NCBI RefSeq assembly: GCF_002811925.1
Contig: NZ_NPDS01000001.1
Location: 310,001 to 374,000 of the forward strand
Origin: Leptospira barantonii
GTDB taxonomy: Bacteria; Spirochaetota; Leptospiria; Leptospirales; Leptospiraceae
Direction of reading: 5' to 3'
Length of the DNA stretch: 64,000 nucleotides
In this document: piece after piece, positions 17,929 through 36,113 of the stretch
How the letters are laid out: each line of letters begins with the position of its first letter
How positions within the stretch are numbered: the stretch's first letter is position 1
The notes under the pieces: generated by a model
Database searches by the model: none
Told to the model about the DNA's origin: nothing
The model's input: the letters and a program-made list of their open reading frames with translations, nothing else
Position numbers and translations under genes: made by a program

Positions 17929-18912
17929 TTATTTTTCGAAAATCTTAACGGAATTAGGAACCGCTTTCAAACTCATCAGATAATCGTAGATCGCTCCGAG
18001 ATCCTGGTCGTTCATGCCCGAGTATTCCAACCAAGGCATAACGCTGTTGAATTCTCCCGGTATAATATTAGGATTTGCTTTAGCTCTTTGTTCGTTGGCT
18101 TTGAATCTTGCGATGAAATTTTCCTTGGTCCAATTTCCGATTCCGGTTTTGCGATCCGGTGTGAGGTTTGCGCTTCTTACGATTCCTCCGGTAGGAATCG
18201 GAAAGGAAGTTCCTCCCGCAAATTCAAAACCTTCGACGACTTTTCCTTCTACTCTTTGAGTGTGGCAGTCGTCGCAACCTGCAAAGGTGACTACGTATTT
18301 TCCGTACGCTACGGAATCTTTCGGATCGGGTTTCTTTTGAAACTCAGGGGCTTTGGGAATCGTTCTTACGATGAGGTTCACCGGGAACTTGAGACTGGAT
18401 TTCTCGATTTTGTTTTCAATGGGGGTTAACGTTCTCAAATATGCGATGATGGAATGTATATCTTCGCGATCCATCTGAGAATAATTCAAGTAAGGCATAA
18501 TCGGAAAGAGGGGGCTTCCGTCTTTGGAAACACCGGAGGTGATCGCGTAAAAAATTTCCGTGTCCGTCCAATTGCCCAAGCCGCTGGAAGCAGACGTTAT
18601 GTTTTTTGAATAGAAGGTTCCAGGAAGGCCGAAGTTGTCTTCAGCGAGTCTTAGATTTCCTGCGCCCACGTTGTTGATCACTGGAAAATAAAGTTTGTTT
18701 GGGTCTCTGTCTCCGGTATGACATCCCATACAGGCGGCCATATGTTTTACGAGGTATTCGCCCCTTTTTACCTGTTCCGGCGTATGTGCGATTTTGATTT
18801 CTTGTTTTTCGCCCACGTCCGGAAACTTTAAAAAGAGAAAACTCAGAGCTCCGATCACGATGAGCAAAAGTGTAAGAAGAGTTCTCTTTAAAATAATTCC
18901 GAAAATTTTCAT
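17929..18912 (-). CDS. Dihaem c-type cytochrome
   Basis: A 327-residue protein with an N-terminal anchor (about 8-30) and two cytochrome c domains with CMGCH at about residue 61 and CDDCH at about 214. Candidate methionine ligands are in FPIMPYLNYSQM and NSVMPWLEYSGM. The domain pattern (GEYLVKHMAACMGCH, and YVVTFAGCDDCH) is that of cytochrome subunits of membrane dehydrogenases such as gluconate or alcohol dehydrogenase. No dehydrogenase flavoprotein or quinoprotein is adjacent, so its electron donor is unknown. It is a single gene with its own terminator. Confidence 0.9.
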   Translation of the reverse strand: MKIFGIILKRTLLTLLLIVIGALSFLFLKFPDVGEKQEIKIAHTPEQVKRGEYLVKHMAACMGCHTGDRDPNKLYFPVINNVGAGNLRLAEDNFGLPGTFYSKNITSASSGLGNWTDTEIFYAITSGVSKDGSPLFPIMPYLNYSQMDREDIHSIIAYLRTLTPIENKIEKSSLKFPVNLIVRTIPKAPEFQKKPDPKDSVAYGKYVVTFAGCDDCHTQRVEGKVVEGFEFAGGTSFPIPTGGIVRSANLTPDRKTGIGNWTKENFIARFKANEQRAKANPNIIPGEFNSVMPWLEYSGMNDQDLGAIYDYLMSLKAVPNSVKIFEK

Positions 18913-19171
18913 TCATTTCTCCTGTTGCATTCTAAACAATTATGGAGAATATATTTGATATTATAATAAGCTCACGGATTCCCAGATTATAATAGCTTGA
19001 CTATTTGATAATTTTTGAATATGAGCCTTCATCCAAGTTAGGATAAATCGAAAGTGAACGCAGGTTTAGTTATATTCGAGTTTTTTTCTATGCGGACACT
19101 TTTGTTAAAAAAAAATTGAATGTTTCCCAATTTCCATTCAAAAAATTTAGAGATTCGTTGTTTCGAGTTAT

Positions 19172-19786
19172 ATGATAAAAAGAGTTTCCTATATTTTATC
19201 GGCGTTTTGGTTGATGTCTTGCGCTTCCGCGCAAACACAAGAGCCGGAAAATCAGAATAAAATTGAAAAGATACAAACTGCGAAGACCGTAGTGGTCGAA
19301 TCCTTTTTTCCGGCGACGATCCGTGAAATCTGCGAAAAAACACCCGATCCTTCCGTTGCGGATTCGGACGAAGAACCTTGTATTCACAAAAGAAAACAGG
19401 AGCTTTGGAAAAAAGTCTATTTCCCGACTTCCAAAGAGAAGAATCTAACCAAGGCCTTGGAACTCGTTCTGGTTCTCAAAAAGGTATTTCCGAAAAAGAA
19501 GATGTTGATCGGAAAAGAAGGCGAAATCCACGTTAGACATATCCAACAGAAAGTGGAATACTGCGATCAAAACCAGTCGAATTGTGTTCCGGTCATTCAT
19601 AACCTGATTTCATTTTCCGATTCCGATCTTCACGAAGCGAACAAAACATATACTTTGATTCCTCAGTTGAGTTATCTGGAAAAAGAGGATAAGGTTCTTC
19701 CCGTCGCAAAATGGAGCGAACGTCTCGATTCCATCTCGAAGGAAAACATAGAATTCATGCTCAACGCTTGTTTCGTTTTAGAATAA
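19172..19786 (+). CDS. Putative lipoprotein, unknown function
   Basis: A 204-residue protein with a spirochaete-style lipoprotein signal: MIKRVSYILSAFWLMSC with the lipid-carrying cysteine at residue 17. The mature part has six further cysteines, including CEKTPDPS, EEPCIHKRK, EYCDQNQSNCVP and a late NACF, which could form disulphides in the periplasm or at the surface. I recognise no family. It is transcribed away from the cytochrome gene and converges on the DUF1566 gene. Confidence 0.7.
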   Translation: MIKRVSYILSAFWLMSCASAQTQEPENQNKIEKIQTAKTVVVESFFPATIREICEKTPDPSVADSDEEPCIHKRKQELWKKVYFPTSKEKNLTKALELVLVLKKVFPKKKMLIGKEGEIHVRHIQQKVEYCDQNQSNCVPVIHNLISFSDSDLHEANKTYTLIPQLSYLEKEDKVLPVAKWSERLDSISKENIEFMLNACFVLE

Positions 19787-19824
19787 ATTCTTAGATTTGA
19801 ATATTCGAAAAGAATGAAATAAAG

Positions 19825-19855
19825 GCGTCCGCAGATTCGAATTCACTGCGGACGC
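19825..19855 (-). terminator. Hairpin terminator between convergent lipoprotein and DUF1566 genes
   Basis: GCGTCCGCAG (19825-19834) and CTGCGGACGC (19846-19855) form a perfect 10-bp stem with an 11-base loop. On the minus strand it is followed by CTTTATTTC, a weak T-tract, so it most likely ends the DUF1566 operon. Confidence 0.65.
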
Positions 19856-19872
19856 GAAAGAGGGGAGAAGGA

Positions 19873-20499
19873 TTAATACGGTCCGCTTACACAACGAACG
19901 TATCCGTTCGTGTCCGTTTTCGGCTTTTCCACAACACCTCCGATCATAAAGTCCACGATATATGCCATGGATCGATATGCTGTACCTTCAGGAATTTTAT
20001 AGTTTTGCATACTATTGTTGGCACTTGCCACATATTCCTTTGGATCTGCATTGTCGAACCCAGTGCTCGATATGACCGGGGAATTTCCGGCAACGAAAGA
20101 ATTTGTCGAAGTCCAAAATCTTCCTTCCGCCGTATTCGGAAACAAAGTCTGATTGATGATCGGTTTTGTCGTTTTGCTATAGTCTACGATCGATATCAGT
20201 TCCTTTACGCTGGGCAATCTCCATTGTCTACCGTCTCCTAACGTTATTCCGAGGTTGCGACAATACGCGACTGCCGTTGCCCAATCGCTCGTTTCTGCGG
20301 GTCCGGAAACAGAACCGCAATTCGTGTAGTTCATGGCCAAAGTTCCGCGTCCTCTTCCGCACTTTCTCCAGAGAATGCGGTTGCCCGTATCGTTGATCGT
20401 TCCGTCGTTCGGGTCCGTATAGGGGCCACCGATGGCGGTTAATGTTTCGATGATTCCAAGTAAGATGGTAAGAAGTATAAATGGTTTCAGTGATTTCAT
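19873..20499 (-). CDS. DUF1566 (Lcl C-terminal) domain secreted protein
   Basis: A 208-residue protein with a signal peptide (about 1-22) and one DUF1566 domain: NRILWRKCGRGR, ATAVAYCRNLG, RQWRLPSVKELISIVDYSKT, RFWTSTNSF and the end GYVRCVSGPY. The domain is a C-type-lectin-like fold common in outer-surface and exported proteins. AAGGAG lies nine bases before the ATG and overlaps the stop of the larger DUF1566 lipoprotein, so the two form an operon. It looks like a single-domain derivative of its neighbour. Confidence 0.85.
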   Translation of the reverse strand: MKSLKPFILLTILLGIIETLTAIGGPYTDPNDGTINDTGNRILWRKCGRGRGTLAMNYTNCGSVSGPAETSDWATAVAYCRNLGITLGDGRQWRLPSVKELISIVDYSKTTKPIINQTLFPNTAEGRFWTSTNSFVAGNSPVISSTGFDNADPKEYVASANNSMQNYKIPEGTAYRSMAYIVDFMIGGVVEKPKTDTNGYVRCVSGPY

Positions 20500-20513
20500 G
20501 GTAGTTATTCTCC

Positions 20514-22697
20514 TTAATCAGCGATGCACATAGCTAATGCATTGTAGTTTGGCCAGTACCAAGATCTCGACTTCCCTTTGTGGCTCATATGGGTCCCTCC
20601 TCCAAATACGGAGATTTGCCATGCTCCCCAAGCGTTCGCCGTGTTTCCTAAGTCGGTTCCGATCATTCCATTGGTTGTCGAAGCGCTGACGGCGTTCGTA
20701 GAGGTCCAATATCTTTCGTAGTCACTTTTGATAAAACCTGGGAAACTCGAGTTCTGGACCGTTGCGTTTCCGGCAGGGCCTTCATAGGTAAGAATTCCCA
20801 TCTGTTCGCTAAGGGTCGGCAATCTCCAAGTTTTTACACCGGCAAACCCCGCGCCTGAGTTGGCGAGGTTGAGTTGTAAACAATACTCGATAGAATCTCC
20901 CCACGTTAAATCCAAGATTGACGATCCCGTGTTTCTGTTGATCAAAGCCAAGTTATAAGGATCAACTGCGTCTTGAATGCAGGTCCCGCCGGACCAAACA
21001 TACGTCGCAGGGCAGGTTTTCCAGATCACGTTGTTGATCGTATCTTTTGTAATTCGATCGTTCGGATATCCAGGATTTGTAGTAGGTGTTCCAAGACCGT
21101 AAGGCATAACACTGAGTTCCGAATCCTGACCGGAACCGGTGCAAGACGTTAAGTTTCCCGAAACATCGTAACAGCTTGTTTGAGCTGTATCCGTGATAAG
21201 AATTACTTTGGTTTCAGCGACGGTTCTATAATCTAATTGAATCGTTCCGGAAACAATCGGACTGCCTGTAACGGAGTTTCCCGCTTTGTCTTTAAAATTT
21301 GCAACCACTGCACTCGCAAATAGAAGATAAAACGTATGCAATTCCGGTAATTTACTATTCAACGATATTTTGTAGGTTCTGGCATCGGGCCACGTTCCCG
21401 TCATCGTAGGCCATGGAATCAGGCTGTTCGGACTCGGACCGCTGTCATAATGCGACGGTAGCGGTTTTAGATTTACGTCCATATCTTCGTTAAAGGTAAA
21501 CGTGAAATCGTTCTGATCCACGCTTAAGCTCAATGAATTGTCTGCCGGCGAAACGGAAGAAAAGGTTGGCGCGGTATTGTCGATGTTGATCGACGTTCCG
21601 TTGTATCCCACGTTACTTCCCGATGTGGTGAGGCAGATTCGAATCGAGTTCGCACCGACTGCAAGCGGGGCAGCGCCGCTGATCGTGCTGGTAATCTCGG
21701 TGTTTGCGGCCGCCGCGCCGGTGAGGGATAAAGAAACTCCGTTCGTGCCGGAAGTACAATTGGTTCCACCCAAACGAATATCGTAGTTTCCGGCAAGATC
21801 CGATTGCCATTTGATAACGCTCGAATCCACGCTTCTCATATCGGCTTTGGAAACGGAATTGATGGTGATCGTAGGATTTCCCACTGCGACGACGTATTGA
21901 CTCGTGCTGACCGCGCTGATATTTCCCGCTTTGTCTACTGCGATCACTTTAACGTCCGTAGTTGCGTTATTCGCCACCGCAAAAGCAGAAGAATAAGCCG
22001 TGGAACCTGAACCGACCGTACCGTCCGCGGCGATCGTAGGATCGGTTCCGTCGTTACGATAAGCCCAAGCAAGACAACCGGAAGAACCCGTGTCGGTACA
22101 AGATAAGGTGATATTCGGAATCGAAGAACCAAAGGTTCCCGCTCCCGGACTAAAACCGATCGAAGGCGCCGCATCGTCTCTGATTCCCGTGATGGAAACG
22201 TTATCCCAAGCGAGAGTTCCGTCGGGACTTTTTAAACAAAGTTTGATTCCGTTGCTTCCCGGACTCAAATCAATCGCGTTGATTCTGTTGGTGGTGGAAG
22301 TGGAAGCGGTCACCGCAGAATTTGTATTTACGGTTCCGTCCGTACAATTGGTCGCGCCTGTACGAAGCTCGTAAGAGGCGTTCAAGCTCGAAGACCAAGA
22401 AATATCATAGTATTGAATCGCGCCGGAAGTATTACTCACATAGAATGTAGTCGCGGTGCTGTATGTAAGAGTTCCCACAGGAGCTACGGGTGTAGTAGGG
22501 ATGATAGGAGAATCCGAACCTGGAATATCCCCCGGAAAAGAAATGTTAGAACCCGGAAGAAAGAAAAAATTAAACCCTTTCTTTCCCTCACCAACCAAAC
22601 AATTCGAAAATAGAATGACCCAGCAAAAGCTAAGAGTATATAATAAGCGAATTTCTTTTTTTATTTTCGCATGTTGTCTTCTGATTTGTTTGATCAT
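20514..22697 (-). CDS. Large lipoprotein with Ig-like and DUF1566 domains
   Basis: A 727-residue protein. A long basic leader is followed by a hydrophobic segment ending LFSNC (lipid cysteine at about 33). Two to three beta-sandwich modules follow: a part like the chitobiase C-terminal domain (GCLAWAYRNDGTDPTIAADG, then VKVIAVDKAGNIS) and an SbsA-type Ig-like domain (APTFSSVSPADNSLSLSVDQ, DFTFTFNEDMDV). The last 180 residues are a DUF1566 domain (TWGDSIEYCLQLN, TWRLPTLSEQMGIL, RYWTSTNAV). Repeats of the phrase YDISWSSSLNASYELRTGAT and YDIRLGGTNCTSG show an internal duplication. Probably surface exposed; possible adhesin, by inference only. Confidence 0.8.
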   Translation of the reverse strand: MIKQIRRQHAKIKKEIRLLYTLSFCWVILFSNCLVGEGKKGFNFFFLPGSNISFPGDIPGSDSPIIPTTPVAPVGTLTYSTATTFYVSNTSGAIQYYDISWSSSLNASYELRTGATNCTDGTVNTNSAVTASTSTTNRINAIDLSPGSNGIKLCLKSPDGTLAWDNVSITGIRDDAAPSIGFSPGAGTFGSSIPNITLSCTDTGSSGCLAWAYRNDGTDPTIAADGTVGSGSTAYSSAFAVANNATTDVKVIAVDKAGNISAVSTSQYVVAVGNPTITINSVSKADMRSVDSSVIKWQSDLAGNYDIRLGGTNCTSGTNGVSLSLTGAAAANTEITSTISGAAPLAVGANSIRICLTTSGSNVGYNGTSINIDNTAPTFSSVSPADNSLSLSVDQNDFTFTFNEDMDVNLKPLPSHYDSGPSPNSLIPWPTMTGTWPDARTYKISLNSKLPELHTFYLLFASAVVANFKDKAGNSVTGSPIVSGTIQLDYRTVAETKVILITDTAQTSCYDVSGNLTSCTGSGQDSELSVMPYGLGTPTTNPGYPNDRITKDTINNVIWKTCPATYVWSGGTCIQDAVDPYNLALINRNTGSSILDLTWGDSIEYCLQLNLANSGAGFAGVKTWRLPTLSEQMGILTYEGPAGNATVQNSSFPGFIKSDYERYWTSTNAVSASTTNGMIGTDLGNTANAWGAWQISVFGGGTHMSHKGKSRSWYWPNYNALAMCIAD

Positions 22698-23406
22698 AAG
22701 AGATCCTCCACAACATTCTCGTTCACAAAATTTGCATTCACATGGAGGTAATTTACTCTTTTTTATTCAAGAATACGTCATCGCATATAACTAAGGAATT
22801 CTTTGATTATAAGTTAGAGTTTAATTCTCTATAGAGAATAGGACCACTCTGTAACGTTAGTCGCATTGTTGTAATAGTTTTAAGGAATGCTCTGAAAATG
22901 TGAGAAAAGTATGTTGAACTCTGTTCAAAGTGCAGTGCTTTGCCGTTTTTTCTAAAAATCCGTTATTCGATCATCCGCTAACGTGACTCGCTCTTTCTTT
23001 TCGCTAAATTCTCCCCGTTTTCAAAAAGATTTCGATATAAAAACTCGCTGAGATTGATCCGGCTTTCCTATAATTCAGGAGGGTTGAAAATTCTTACGTA
23101 AAACCTCGGTTTTGAGCGGGTTTTCGAGGGGCTTTATTGTTTTGGCTAAAAACAATAAATTTTTAACCCCGATAGTCATAAATTTTTTTCAGGAGTTTAC
23201 GAATTATAATTCTAAAAAATAAAAAATGAGCAAATGCTCGGAAACCAGCTGTTACCATTGTGCAGGGAAAGCTATACGCAAAAGCAAGTAGCAAAGAGTG
23301 TTTGGAAAGAATTGTTTGCACGATCGAACAGCGAAGACATTCCCTCCCGAAATAAAAAGAAGTATGTCTGGCAAAAATACAAACAAAACGACAAAAGGAT
23401 TCGGAT
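22698..23406. other. Intergenic region between divergent DUF1566 lipoprotein and AraC genes
   Basis: About 700 bases, AT-rich, with no convincing gene. It holds the promoters of both flanking genes, an AT-rich inverted repeat (23133-23159) and a small GAGCA-AA-TGCTC repeat (23228-23239). A 66-codon frame at 23234 lacks a ribosome-binding site. Confidence 0.6.
23133..23159. repeat. AT-rich inverted repeat upstream of the AraC-type regulator
   Basis: TTTATTGTTTT (23133-23143), loop GGCTA and AAAACAATAAA (23149-23159) form a perfect 11-bp inverted repeat followed by TTTTT. It may be an operator or, read on the plus strand, a weak terminator for an unseen transcript. Confidence 0.45.
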
Positions 23407-24570
23407 GTGGAAGAGGTTAAATATTATTCTTTAGCGGCAATGTTATACTTTATGATTGCCGCATTCGGGATTTTTAAAAGGAATAAGCAAAAGAATCTCG
23501 GCGCCCCGGTGCTGTTTTTCTTGATGGCTTGTGTTTTTTGGTCTTTTACGGCCACGATTTTTATCACGGAAAATACTCTCGCAAAGAAGTTAGCCCAGTA
23601 TTTTTACGCTTACTTTTCGGTAACGATCGCTTTCTTTTTTATGAGTCTCGCGGCAAACGCGAAGAACGGTGTTTTTCAGTGTATCTATGAGGAATTCTCC
23701 GCACTTCGAAAATTACTTTTGAGAAGTTTTGCGGTAACTGCGGCGATCGTAGTTGCTTGGGATCTGCTCGACGAATTCAAAATTCCGAATTTATCGGAAA
23801 TGATTTCCTTGGGAACTTTCGTATTTTTCGTTTATCTTTTGTTTCAGATCGTGATCCCTTTGCGTTCTTCTAAAAATAAGGCGGCGATGGTGAGAATTCT
23901 CCCTTCCGTCGGAGTATTGTTGATCATCAAACTCACCGAGGTATTTCGTTATTTCGAAGGTGCGAAATTCATCGAACCGCTCAACACGATCAATTATTAC
24001 TTTCTCATTCTTTCCCCGATCATTCTGAGCGAGTTTGTTCCGATGATTTCCGATCTTCAAAGAACTCAGAATGATTTTCTGTTGCGTGATTCCGAAAACG
24101 AAGACGATGGAGATAAGAATCTTGCGCAAAGGGACGCGAATCAAGAAAAACGATCCCTTTTAGAAGATCTCAATATCGAAAAGGTGGAAAGTAAACTTAC
24201 GGAATTGATGCAAAGTGAAAAGATTCACTTGGATGAGGAGCTTAGACTTCCTTCTTTGGCATCCGAAATGGGGCTTTCCGTACACCACTTATCCGCATTC
24301 CTCAACGAACATATGGGAATGAATTTTAATTCCTTCATCAATCATCACAGGGTGAAAGAAGCCAAGGTGATGTTGTTGGAAGAACCGGATCGTTCCATTC
24401 TTTCCATAGGAATGGCAGTCGGTTTTAGCTCTTCCTCCGCGTTTCACAGGGCTTTTTTGAAAGAGACTAAAAAGTCTCCGAAGGCGTTTCGTGAGGAGAA
24501 TCTTCCGAACTACAAAAGTAAAGAAGATGAAATGGAAGATTTAGATTCCAGATATTCCCATTCTATTTAA
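23407..24570 (+). CDS. Membrane-bound AraC family regulator with seven helices
   Basis: The GTG start at 23407 is supported by AAAAGGA about eight bases upstream. The 387-residue protein has six or seven hydrophobic segments in residues 6-225, a charged linker and a coiled coil (about 230-275), then an AraC-type DNA-binding domain: LRLPSLASEMGLSVHHLSAF (about 280-300), FNSFINHHRVKEAKVMLLEE and ILSIGMAVGFSSSSAFHRAF. This is a one-component sensor that would bind DNA from the inner membrane. Targets may include the DUF1554 lipoprotein gene downstream or the divergent DUF1566 operon. Confidence 0.87.
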   Translation: MEEVKYYSLAAMLYFMIAAFGIFKRNKQKNLGAPVLFFLMACVFWSFTATIFITENTLAKKLAQYFYAYFSVTIAFFFMSLAANAKNGVFQCIYEEFSALRKLLLRSFAVTAAIVVAWDLLDEFKIPNLSEMISLGTFVFFVYLLFQIVIPLRSSKNKAAMVRILPSVGVLLIIKLTEVFRYFEGAKFIEPLNTINYYFLILSPIILSEFVPMISDLQRTQNDFLLRDSENEDDGDKNLAQRDANQEKRSLLEDLNIEKVESKLTELMQSEKIHLDEELRLPSLASEMGLSVHHLSAFLNEHMGMNFNSFINHHRVKEAKVMLLEEPDRSILSIGMAVGFSSSSAFHRAFLKETKKSPKAFREENLPNYKSKEDEMEDLDSRYSHSI

Positions 24571-24697
24571 GAATCGAAGAAGCACGAATCCTCGTTTTGT
24601 CGCGTTAGTAGCTAGTAGCGCGGCTTTTCGAGGAAATGGAAATCCGCGGTTTTATTTTTTGGCCTCTACGCGCCTCGGCTTTGTTGTATACTTTTGG

Positions 24698-24722
24698 AAA
24701 TGTAGGATCTATTACATTTTTA
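24698..24722 (+). terminator. Weak hairpin after the AraC-type gene
   Basis: AAATGTA (24698-24704), loop GGATCTAT, TACATTT plus further T. It lies 128 bp after the AraC stop and contains a degenerate copy of the TGTRGGA palindrome found elsewhere in the window. The surrounding interval 24571-24880 contains no gene I can support. Confidence 0.45.
24701..24716 (+). repeat. Dispersed palindrome copy h (degenerate)
   Basis: TGTAGGATCTATTACA, within the hairpin that follows the AraC-type gene. It keeps the outer arms TGTA and TACA. Confidence 0.4.
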
Positions 24723-24880
24723 AAAAATGAGATTGGATTCTTACGTTTAAAAAAATGTCAAAACGAACGATTTCTTTTGAAAGAACCGAAAAGAAATTAG
24801 TTTTCACTAAAAATCGATTCAAAAAATAGTCTATGATTTGTCTTTCAAATAGGTTCAAACAAAGCGAATTTTCGAAAATC

Positions 24881-26074
24881 ATGAAACCTGTTCCATTTTA
24901 TAAAAACGTTATATTCTTTTTTACATCGATAATGCTCGGGTCCTGCGCCGAAGCAAATCGTTTTGCCTTGGACGGACAAAACGGAGCGTTACTCGCCTAT
25001 GTCCAGGATACTTCGGAAAGTTCTGCCTCGGCCGGAAACTTGCCCGGATTTCGTTTCAGCGGAGTCGTTCAAGGGATCAAAACGGGAACCGTCGAACTCA
25101 AGTTAAACGATGAGATTCTCACCATGTCCGCAAACGGAAGTTTTCAATTTGTGAAGTCCGTAACGCAGAATAAAAGTTATCAACTCGCGGTTTCAAATCC
25201 GCCGAGCGGACATTTCTGTAAGATTTATTCCGGTTCAACGGAGAATTCTTCCGGTGTTGCGACCGCCGACGTTTCCGATTTGGTCGTTTATTGCACGACG
25301 ATTCTCATCAATGGAAAGTTCAAAGGTGATACGATCGACATCAAAGAAGACGGAACCGCTCTCAACTTCGACATCGCTCTCAGCGGACCTCATGGGCCCG
25401 GAGATCCGGTGACTCATATCGGACTTTCCACAAGTGCGACGATCGATCATTTCAGTCCAGGACCCGAAGCGTTCGATACGAACTTTGCGAATCCGGACTC
25501 GGTTTCTGTGAGGGCTTCCGATTTGGCTCCGACGAACAGCGGGGATTTTGGAAATAAAAGTTATACTCTGACCGTGACCGCGGCGCCGATCAATTTGTCT
25601 TTGGATTTTACGATTCGAATTCTGGACAACGATCGTAGGGTTCGTCAGATCCAAAGAATGAGCGGCGGGAACATGCAATACGGAGGCGCCTCTTTAGGCG
25701 TTCAAGGCGCCGATTCCGCGTGCAGCGCGGACGCGGGATTTATTTCAAAGGCATTGGTCGGAGTCGCATCTCGTGTTCCCGGAAACGCGGACTGGCCCAT
25801 TCTTCCGAACACAAGATATTATAACTACGATACGTTGAGTGCCATCGCGACCGCGGACGCCAACGGTGTGATTCCATACGCGACTTTGTATGGAAGTACG
25901 GCGATCGGCGCCGCGAACTTTTGGTCCGGTTTTAATACGAACTGGACCTTGAATGCAAATAACTGTAACGATTGGACGAACGGTTCCAGCGGAACGGGAT
26001 TAGCCGGAGACGCTTCTACAAACGTTGCGTGTACTACGGGAAACCGTTACACACTTTGTATTGAACAACAGTAA
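24881..26074 (+). CDS. DUF1554 domain lipoprotein
   Basis: The ATG at 24881 is chosen because it places a signal peptide at the N-terminus; the frame extends to 24833. The protein is 397 residues, with FFFTSIMLGSC giving a lipid cysteine at about residue 22. A beta-rich middle (about 40-260) contains a carboxypeptidase-regulatory-like stretch (FSGVVQGIKTGTVELKLNDE, YQLAVSNPPSGHFC). The C-terminal 140 residues are a DUF1554 domain: QGADSACSADAGF, FWSGFNTNW, NNCNDWTNGSSGTG and the end YTLCIEQQ. DUF1554 is a collagen-endostatin-like fold abundant in leptospiral lipoproteins. Probably on the cell surface. Confidence 0.85.
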   Translation: MKPVPFYKNVIFFFTSIMLGSCAEANRFALDGQNGALLAYVQDTSESSASAGNLPGFRFSGVVQGIKTGTVELKLNDEILTMSANGSFQFVKSVTQNKSYQLAVSNPPSGHFCKIYSGSTENSSGVATADVSDLVVYCTTILINGKFKGDTIDIKEDGTALNFDIALSGPHGPGDPVTHIGLSTSATIDHFSPGPEAFDTNFANPDSVSVRASDLAPTNSGDFGNKSYTLTVTAAPINLSLDFTIRILDNDRRVRQIQRMSGGNMQYGGASLGVQGADSACSADAGFISKALVGVASRVPGNADWPILPNTRYYNYDTLSAIATADANGVIPYATLYGSTAIGAANFWSGFNTNWTLNANNCNDWTNGSSGTGLAGDASTNVACTTGNRYTLCIEQQ

Positions 26075-26081
26075 AAGAAAA

Positions 26082-27050
26082 TCATTTGTGATGATGCGAG
26101 CGGTTTCTTCCGATGATCGCATACAAACCTTTTGCTACGGTTTGAAGCGCTCTCGTCATCACTCCCTTCAACTTGATCTTTAAGAACAATTCCAACACGA
26201 GTTCTCGCAGTGCGAGGTCGAACGGAAGATTGTAATTCTTCCAATCGATCGTAAAGTGAAACGGATAACTCTGTTCCGGTTTATCCTGAGAATGCGGAGC
26301 GAAGTGAATCAACGTTCCTTCGACCGCGGTTTGATCCGCGTTGATATGTTTGAATTCCACGTAGATCTGAACCCGATTTTTTAAGAACGGAAGAGGGATC
26401 ACTTGTAACCCTGCGAGTTCGGACCAGGTGATGTCGCTTAACGATAAGAATCCTCTCGTTTCTCCGCCTAAAACGCCGATCTTGAGACTTCCCCGTTTGC
26501 CGAGTCTGCAGGAACCGCTTTTGGTTCTGAAAAGAATTTCAAGAGGGGATCCAGAATCCATATAACCGCCCTCGATCGCGATATCCTGCAGTCGTATCGA
26601 ATACGTCGGCGTCAACGTTTTGTCCACGATGGAGATCGATCCGTTTTCTATTTTCATATTTTGGAATACGATTCTTCCGCGTTTGGGCATCAGGCCGATC
26701 TTCTTGTGCGGGCTTATGATGTTCGTGTAATCCATATGAAAGTTTTTGAATATGGATGACGGAATTCTCAACTTACCTTTGAAGAGGGAAAGAAAATCGA
26801 TCTTCATGTTGAGGGAGGAGATTCTCGCGTAAACCTGGTCGGTTTTTAGAATTCCGGGAAACTCGATCGTGCAGTTTTTCGAGATCACGTAAAAGATAGG
26901 AAGTAGAATTCCCGAAGAAAGCCAACGAAACTTAAAATGACGGAACGAAAAGAAATTAACGAGAAGTTGTATGACCGGGCCGGAAACCAAAAATTGAAGA
27001 CCGGCGTAGACGATGAGAAGATAGAATAACGTTTCCCAAACCCAGTTCAC
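26082..27050 (-). CDS. Membrane-anchored protein, AsmA-like repeat of unknown function
   Basis: A 322-residue protein with one N-terminal hydrophobic region (about 5-35, possibly a second at 45-58) and a long beta-rich part whose phrases ([51 protein letters not shown]) look like the repeating strands of AsmA/DUF748-type envelope proteins. Such proteins bridge the periplasm and help lipid transport. The match is by impression, not by a signature motif. It lies 65 bp downstream of the TerB-like gene on the same strand. Confidence 0.55.
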   Translation of the reverse strand: MNWVWETLFYLLIVYAGLQFLVSGPVIQLLVNFFSFRHFKFRWLSSGILLPIFYVISKNCTIEFPGILKTDQVYARISSLNMKIDFLSLFKGKLRIPSSIFKNFHMDYTNIISPHKKIGLMPKRGRIVFQNMKIENGSISIVDKTLTPTYSIRLQDIAIEGGYMDSGSPLEILFRTKSGSCRLGKRGSLKIGVLGGETRGFLSLSDITWSELAGLQVIPLPFLKNRVQIYVEFKHINADQTAVEGTLIHFAPHSQDKPEQSYPFHFTIDWKNYNLPFDLALRELVLELFLKIKLKGVMTRALQTVAKGLYAIIGRNRSHHHK

Positions 27051-27115
27051 GGAAGCGACTCCTTGAATCGGTATGAGTAAAAGAATAGAAGACGGTTGTT
27101 TCTCAAAAGATAGGG

Positions 27116-27625
27116 TTACTTCTTTTTCTCGAGAATTCTATTCTCGATATTCTTCTTATCCATGGAAGAGATTTCGAGTTCCTTCGCGAGGTCGTCCAAA
27201 AATTCTCTTTCCTTTTTTGTCAGCGCTCCGTCCATCGATACGATGACACAAGCGTCTTCGTAAAATCCGGCGGCCATAATTGGATTGCCTTCCGAAAAGT
27301 TACGAACCGTTTTTACGGGAAGAGGATTTTCGAATACGTCCGATAACTCGCTGATGATCGCGGTTTTTTCAGCCTGATGATCGAAGAAAATACAACCTTC
27401 TTCGAAAAGAGCTTTGACCATCTGCCCGACAAGACTTCCTTCTTTTTGATGAAAGATTCCATCGGCCATGCAGGAATAAGACCAGATGCTGACGAGAACC
27501 TTCGCGTAGTTCATCTTCAGATGGAATATCTCTTGTTCGGGGTTCATTTCTTCTCTGAACTTTTCATAGAATTCATGCCCCGGCAGGACTTTACTTGCAA
27601 GGGATGAAAGATTCTCCATTGGCAT
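27116..27625 (-). CDS. TerB-like helical protein
   Basis: The ATG at 27625 has GGAGG eight bases upstream and is preferred over an ATG at 27667. The 169-residue protein has two acidic EF-like turns, [20 protein letters not shown] and [20 protein letters not shown], spaced as in TerB/DjlA-type helical domains, which bind metal through aspartates and glutamates. No membrane segment. The TerB assignment rests on this pattern only. It is upstream of the AsmA-like gene and divergent from metG. Confidence 0.6.
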   Translation of the reverse strand: MPMENLSSLASKVLPGHEFYEKFREEMNPEQEIFHLKMNYAKVLVSIWSYSCMADGIFHQKEGSLVGQMVKALFEEGCIFFDHQAEKTAIISELSDVFENPLPVKTVRNFSEGNPIMAAGFYEDACVIVSMDGALTKKEREFLDDLAKELEISSMDKKNIENRILEKKK

Positions 27626-27687
27626 CGGGAGTTCCTCCAGGTTTTCAGAAAATTCTATCCTAACCATTGATTTTGCAATGAAAATCT

Positions 27688-27721
<34 letters not shown>

Positions 27722-27735
27722 GGAACCTGACTTTT

Positions 27736-29823
<2,088 letters not shown>

Positions 29824-29861
29824 GATTTTGGTCGCTCGGAAGGACTTTCGGGTTTTATAAT

Positions 29862-32492
<2,631 letters not shown>

Positions 32493-32661
32493 TTCGAACA
32501 AATTCGTTTTCACAAATCCGTTCACGTTAGTTTGTTTTCTCCGTTTTCTTTTTTCGCTCGCTTGAAATCGCGGGTGGACTTATACTTTCCAAAGATCTAT
32601 TTTTCGAAAATCAAAGATAAACCCGAAGTTTCGGAAACGTTTTATGAAGCAGGAGAGAATG

Positions 32662-34356
<1,695 letters not shown>

Positions 34357-34394
34357 TCGGCGATCGACAAGATCGATAGGCCTGATCCGTTTTA

Positions 34395-36113
<1,719 letters not shown>

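Noticed and set aside
23234..23434. 66-codon frame upstream of the AraC-type gene
   Set aside because: No ribosome-binding site, composition unlike a protein, and it overlaps the start of the well-supported AraC gene.
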